Source of the DNA: Apilactobacillus kunkeei
GTDB taxonomy: Bacteria > Bacillota > Bacilli > Lactobacillales > Lactobacillaceae
Length of the DNA stretch: 62,970 nucleotides
Direction: 5' to 3'
NCBI RefSeq assembly: GCF_001308195.1
Contig: NZ_JXDF01000025.1
Coordinates: forward strand, 1 to 62,970
A program made the position numbers and the translations under genes. Shown here one piece after another: positions 59,815 through 62,970 of the stretch. The notes beneath the pieces were generated by a model that saw nothing but the letters and a program-made list of their open reading frames with translations, was not told the DNA's origin and did not search any database. Within the stretch, counting starts at the first letter, position 1, and every line of letters begins with the position of its first letter.

Positions 59815-61191
59815 TTGGCAGAAGAAAAGCAAGAAAAGAAACTAGAACGTAAATTAAGTTCTAGACAGATGCAAATGATCGCCCTTGGGGGAACAATCGG
59901 GGTTGGTCTATTTATGGGTGCCAAGTCCACAATTGAATGGACTGGTCCTTCTGTATTGCTAGCATATGCAATTGCTGGTGTGTTCTTATATCTAATTATG
60001 AGAGCTTTAGGTGAAATGTTATACGATAACCCAATTAGTGGTTCATTCTCACATTTCGCTTCTGAATACATGCACCCCGTGTTCGGTTACTTGACCGCTT
60101 GGTCTAACATCTTCCAATGGGTTGTTGTTGGTATTTCAGAAATGATTGCTATTGGTACTTACATGCAATTCTGGTGGCCATCAATTCCATCTTGGGTACC
60201 TGGTATTATCGCGGTAGTATTCTTATGTATTGCCAACTTAATCTCAGTTAGTGCCTTTGGTGAATTGGAATACTGGTTCGCTTTAATTAAGGTTGTTACT
60301 ATTATCGCAATGATCATTGTCGGTTTAGTAATCATTGTTTTAGGTTTCAATGGTGTTGGCCCTACTGGTATTTCTAACCTATGGTCACATGGATTCTTTA
60401 CTGGTGGTTTCAAAGGATTCTTCTTCGCACTATCAATCGTATTCGCTTCTTACCAAGGAATCGAATTAATTGGTGTTACTGCTGGTGAAGCTGAAAACCC
60501 TAAGAAGACTTTAGTTAAGGCTATCCAAGACACTATTGGTCGTATCTTAATCTTCTACATTGGATCAATCTTCGTAATGCTATCAATCTACCCATGGGAT
60601 AAGATTGCAAACATTGGTTCACCTTTCGTAGAAACATTCTCACAAGTAGGTATTACTGCTGCAGCTTCAATCATTAACTTTGTTGTTTTAACAGCCGCTC
60701 TATCAGGTTCTAACTCAGCAATTTACAGTTCAAGCCGTATGTCATACCTATTAGCACAACAAGGTCAATTACCTGACAGATACAACAAGATTAACAAGCA
60801 TGGTGTTCCATACATCTCTGTTATCTCAATTGCTACTGGTATTTTATTGGGAGTTATTCTAAACGTAGTTCTTCCTCTATTCTACAAGGGAGCAAACCAA
60901 GTATTCGTATACGTATACAGTTCATCTGTTCTTCCAGGTATGGTTCCATGGTTCGTAATTATCATGTCAGAACTTAAGTTTAGAAAGCAACATCCTGAAA
61001 AACTAGTTGGTCATCCATTCAAGATGCCACTAGCACCTTTCTCAAACTATCTAACATTACTAGTACTATTCGTTACTTTAGTATTTATGTTCTTCAATGA
61101 TGATACAAGAATTCCATTGATTGTAGGAATCGTCTTCTTAGCATTAATGACAATCCTATACTTTGTTAGATTTAATAAGAAAGCAAAATAA
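59815..61191 (+). CDS. AAT-family amino acid permease (paralog of the upstream gene)
   Basis: 458 residues, 12 helices, and nearly the same protein as the upstream permease along its full length (for example LERKLSSRQMQMIALGG, YQGIELIGVTAGEAENP). The N-terminus and the end of helix 10-12 differ most. The start is TTG 59815-59817 with GGTG 7 nt upstream. The leader differs entirely from the T-box leader of its sister, so the duplicates probably answer to different signals or amino acids. Confidence 0.9.
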   Translation: MAEEKQEKKLERKLSSRQMQMIALGGTIGVGLFMGAKSTIEWTGPSVLLAYAIAGVFLYLIMRALGEMLYDNPISGSFSHFASEYMHPVFGYLTAWSNIFQWVVVGISEMIAIGTYMQFWWPSIPSWVPGIIAVVFLCIANLISVSAFGELEYWFALIKVVTIIAMIIVGLVIIVLGFNGVGPTGISNLWSHGFFTGGFKGFFFALSIVFASYQGIELIGVTAGEAENPKKTLVKAIQDTIGRILIFYIGSIFVMLSIYPWDKIANIGSPFVETFSQVGITAAASIINFVVLTAALSGSNSAIYSSSRMSYLLAQQGQLPDRYNKINKHGVPYISVISIATGILLGVILNVVLPLFYKGANQVFVYVYSSSVLPGMVPWFVIIMSELKFRKQHPEKLVGHPFKMPLAPFSNYLTLLVLFVTLVFMFFNDDTRIPLIVGIVFLALMTILYFVRFNKKAK

Positions 61192-61208
61192 TTCATATTA
61201 AAACTAAT

Positions 61209-61243
61209 TTAGCCACCCTTTTGCTATTCAAGGGTGGCTATTT
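61209..61243 (+). terminator. Terminator of the second AAT permease
   Basis: TAGCCACCCTT pairs perfectly with AAGGGTGGCTA. Confidence 0.9.
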
Positions 61244-61291
61244 TCATGTTAAAATATTAATTACGTTTGTTTATTATTTACAAACACCATT

Positions 61292-61319
61292 TGACAAATT
61301 AACAAAAACGATTAAAATA
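61292..61319 (+). promoter_or_regulatory. Predicted promoter of the last permease
   Basis: TTGACA followed after 16 bp by TAAAAT, about 75 nt before the start codon. Confidence 0.6.
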
Positions 61320-61391
61320 TAATCAATTTCTAATCATTTTTTAATAAACGAGATGCCATCTTGTTTATACATACGAAAAGAGGTAATTTTT

Positions 61392-62852
61392 ATGGCGAAT
61401 CTATTCAAACGAATGAATCGAAAAGAAGACCCTAGTGTCTATGAGCAAAAGGATTCTAACTTGGTCAGATCATTGACTACAAAGGATTTCCTTGCTTTAG
61501 GAGTTGGAACAATTGTTTCTACTGCTATCTTCACCCTTCCTGGTATCGTGGCTGCAAACAATGCAGGTCCTGCGGTAACTATTTCTTTCTTACTTGCAGC
61601 GATTGTTGCTGGGTTGGTTGCTTTATCTTACGCAGAAATGGCTTCAGCCATGCCGTTTGCCGGTTCTGCATATTCATGGATTAACGTTGTTTTTGGAGAA
61701 TTCTGGGGTTGGGTTGCCGGATGGGCACTTCTAGCAGAATACTTCATCGCTGTTTCCTTTGTTGCAGCTGGATTATCGGCTAACTTCCGAGGTCTAATTG
61801 CACCACTTGGAATTAACTTCCCTACATACTTAGCTAACCCTGTCAGTGCAAAAGGCGGATTAGTTGATATTTGTACCGTTGTTGTAATTTTGATCGTAAT
61901 GTTCTTAATTACACGTGGTGACAAGCAAACTTCTCGTGTTGAAAATGTATTAGTAATTTTAAAGGTAGCTGCCGTATTAGTATTTATCGTTGTCGGTGCT
62001 ACTGCCATCCACTTCGCAAACTACGTTCCATTTATTCCTGCTCACCATGTTAATGCCGATGGTACTAACTTTGGTGGCTTCAGTGGAATCTACGCTGGTG
62101 TTTCAGTAATTTTCCTATCATACATTGGTTTTGATTCAATTGCTGCAAACTCAGCAGAAGCAAAGAACCCTCAAAAGACAATGCCTAGAGGTATCATTGG
62201 TTCCCTAGTAATTGCTGTTACACTATTCGTTGCCGTATCACTAGTCCTAGTTGGTATGTTCAAGTACACTAACTACGCTGGTAACGCAGAACCAGTTGGT
62301 TGGGCCCTACGTCAAGCTGGTCACCCAATCGTTGCTTCAGTTGTTCAAATTATTGCCGTTGTAGGTATGTTCACTGCCCTAATCGGTATGATGATGGCAG
62401 GTTCACGTCTACTATACTCATTCGGTAGAGATGGAATGCTACCTAAATTCCTAGGTAAGGTTAACAAGAAGAGTCACCTTCCACTAAATGCAATCATTAC
62501 TATGACTGTTATCTCAGTTGTTATTGGTGCCTTCCTAACATTTACATTCCTATCACAACTAATTTCAGCTGGTACATTGATCGCTTTCATGTTCGTTTCA
62601 ATTGGTATTTACCCACTTAGAAAACGTGAAGGAAAAGACATCAACATGCCTGGCTTCAAAGAACCATTCTTCCCTGTTATGCCTGCTCTAGGTTTCCTAG
62701 CATCACTAGCCGTATTCTGGGGTCTAGACAACGACGCTAAGATTTATGCACTTGTATGGTTCATCATCGGTATGGTTATCTACTTTGTATATGGTATGCA
62801 CCATAACACTAGAAACCAACAAGCCGAAGTTAAATCAAATGATAATGAATAA
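61392..62852 (+). CDS. APC-family amino acid permease (CAT/YfnA-like)
   Basis: 486 residues with 12-14 helices. GVGTIVSTAIFTLPGIVAA is helix 1, with S-T where related carriers have G-A-G. FLSYIGFDSIAANSAEAKNPQKTMP is the helix 6 region and MMMAGSRLLYSFGRDGMLP helix 8-9. It is related to the APC permease at 16.6-18.0 kb. The start ATG 61392-61394 follows AGAGG; the longer open frame begins 13 codons earlier without a ribosome site. Its terminator is cut by the terminal repeat. Confidence 0.9.
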   Translation: MANLFKRMNRKEDPSVYEQKDSNLVRSLTTKDFLALGVGTIVSTAIFTLPGIVAANNAGPAVTISFLLAAIVAGLVALSYAEMASAMPFAGSAYSWINVVFGEFWGWVAGWALLAEYFIAVSFVAAGLSANFRGLIAPLGINFPTYLANPVSAKGGLVDICTVVVILIVMFLITRGDKQTSRVENVLVILKVAAVLVFIVVGATAIHFANYVPFIPAHHVNADGTNFGGFSGIYAGVSVIFLSYIGFDSIAANSAEAKNPQKTMPRGIIGSLVIAVTLFVAVSLVLVGMFKYTNYAGNAEPVGWALRQAGHPIVASVVQIIAVVGMFTALIGMMMAGSRLLYSFGRDGMLPKFLGKVNKKSHLPLNAIITMTVISVVIGAFLTFTFLSQLISAGTLIAFMFVSIGIYPLRKREGKDINMPGFKEPFFPVMPALGFLASLAVFWGLDNDAKIYALVWFIIGMVIYFVYGMHHNTRNQQAEVKSNDNE

Positions 62853-62878
62853 TTAAAACCACAAAAAAAGAGGACTCG

Positions 62879-62970
62879 TTGGAACTGAAGTTATAATATT
62901 GAACAGATAAATAAAAGCACTTTCGATAAAATGATTATTTTTATTTGATAAAATAACATAATTCGGAGGT
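62879..62970 (+). repeat. Terminal inverted repeat, right copy (probable IS end)
   Basis: Exact reverse complement of positions 1-92. It follows AAAAAAAGAGGACTCG (62863-62878), which is identical to the first arm of the intact terminator at 8960-8992, and replaces the second arm. As on the left, the repeat reads outward and ends in a ribosome-site-like CGGAGGT at the contig end. Confidence 0.7.

Noticed and set aside
1-62970. CRISPR arrays, tRNA or rRNA genes, prophage, plasmid origin
   Set aside because: No regularly spaced repeats, cloverleaf genes, phage structural genes or replication genes were seen.

Overview
The window looks like a whole contig from the chromosome of a low-GC Gram-positive lactic acid bacterium, most likely family Lactobacillaceae. 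The support is the gene set: a compact type II fatty acid cluster with acc genes, an aggregation-promoting-factor type wall hydrolase, DUF915, DUF3290/DUF421 and YdbS/YdbT proteins, PepF, a T-box leader and frequent TTG/GTG starts. The genus cannot be fixed from the sequence. There are no rRNA or tRNA genes, prophage or CRISPR array. Both contig ends carry the same 92 bp in inverted orientation, and each copy cuts into the rising arm of a transcription terminator. This looks like the 5' end of a multicopy insertion element.

Layout. 0.1-12 kb: an MFS exporter, a DUF915 hydrolase, methionine aminopeptidase, a D-2-hydroxyacid dehydrogenase, a BCCT osmolyte carrier that appears to start at an ATT codon, a sugar acetyltransferase, RNase HI, a pyridoxine/HMP kinase, a quinone reductase, a cold shock protein and several small unknown genes. 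12-25 kb: membrane proteins, three DMT-family permeases, an APC permease behind a two-ORF leader with terminator hairpins, a TetR-MMPL pair, an aldo/keto reductase and galE. 25.9-36.2 kb: fatty acid synthesis on the minus strand. The main operon is fabH-acpP-fabD-fabG-accB-fabZ2-accC-accD-accA-fabI-PPTase, with a separate fabZ-fabF transcript behind a structured leader. 36.5-43 kb: a nitroreductase, phosphoglucomutase, an MTHFR-like protein with a DUF2075 ATPase, and PepF. 43-54.4 kb: an envelope region with three secreted wall-directed proteins, two bacterial PH-domain proteins, an ABC-F protein, an alkyltransferase-like protein whose catalytic Cys is Thr, a DUF3290-DUF421 fusion, an SMR exporter and a hemolysin-III-type protein. 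54.6-62.9 kb: ABC exporter genes, an OhrR-like MarR regulator, two near-identical AAT permeases (one behind a predicted threonine T-box) and an APC permease.

How parts fit together. Acetyl-CoA carboxylase (AccABCD) supplies malonyl-CoA. FabD/FabH/FabF/FabG/FabZ/FabI elongate, and a linked phosphopantetheinyl transferase can activate ACP. The three secreted wall proteins each have an upstream match to the WalR consensus (two exact, one with one mismatch), which suggests shared WalRK control. Amino acid uptake genes seem to be controlled by RNA leaders of three different designs.

The most notable observations are the two-ORF leader before the APC permease, the ATT start of the BCCT carrier, the alkyltransferase-like PTHR protein, the WalR boxes, the T-box with predicted specifier ACC, the structured fabZ-fabF leader and the terminal inverted repeat.
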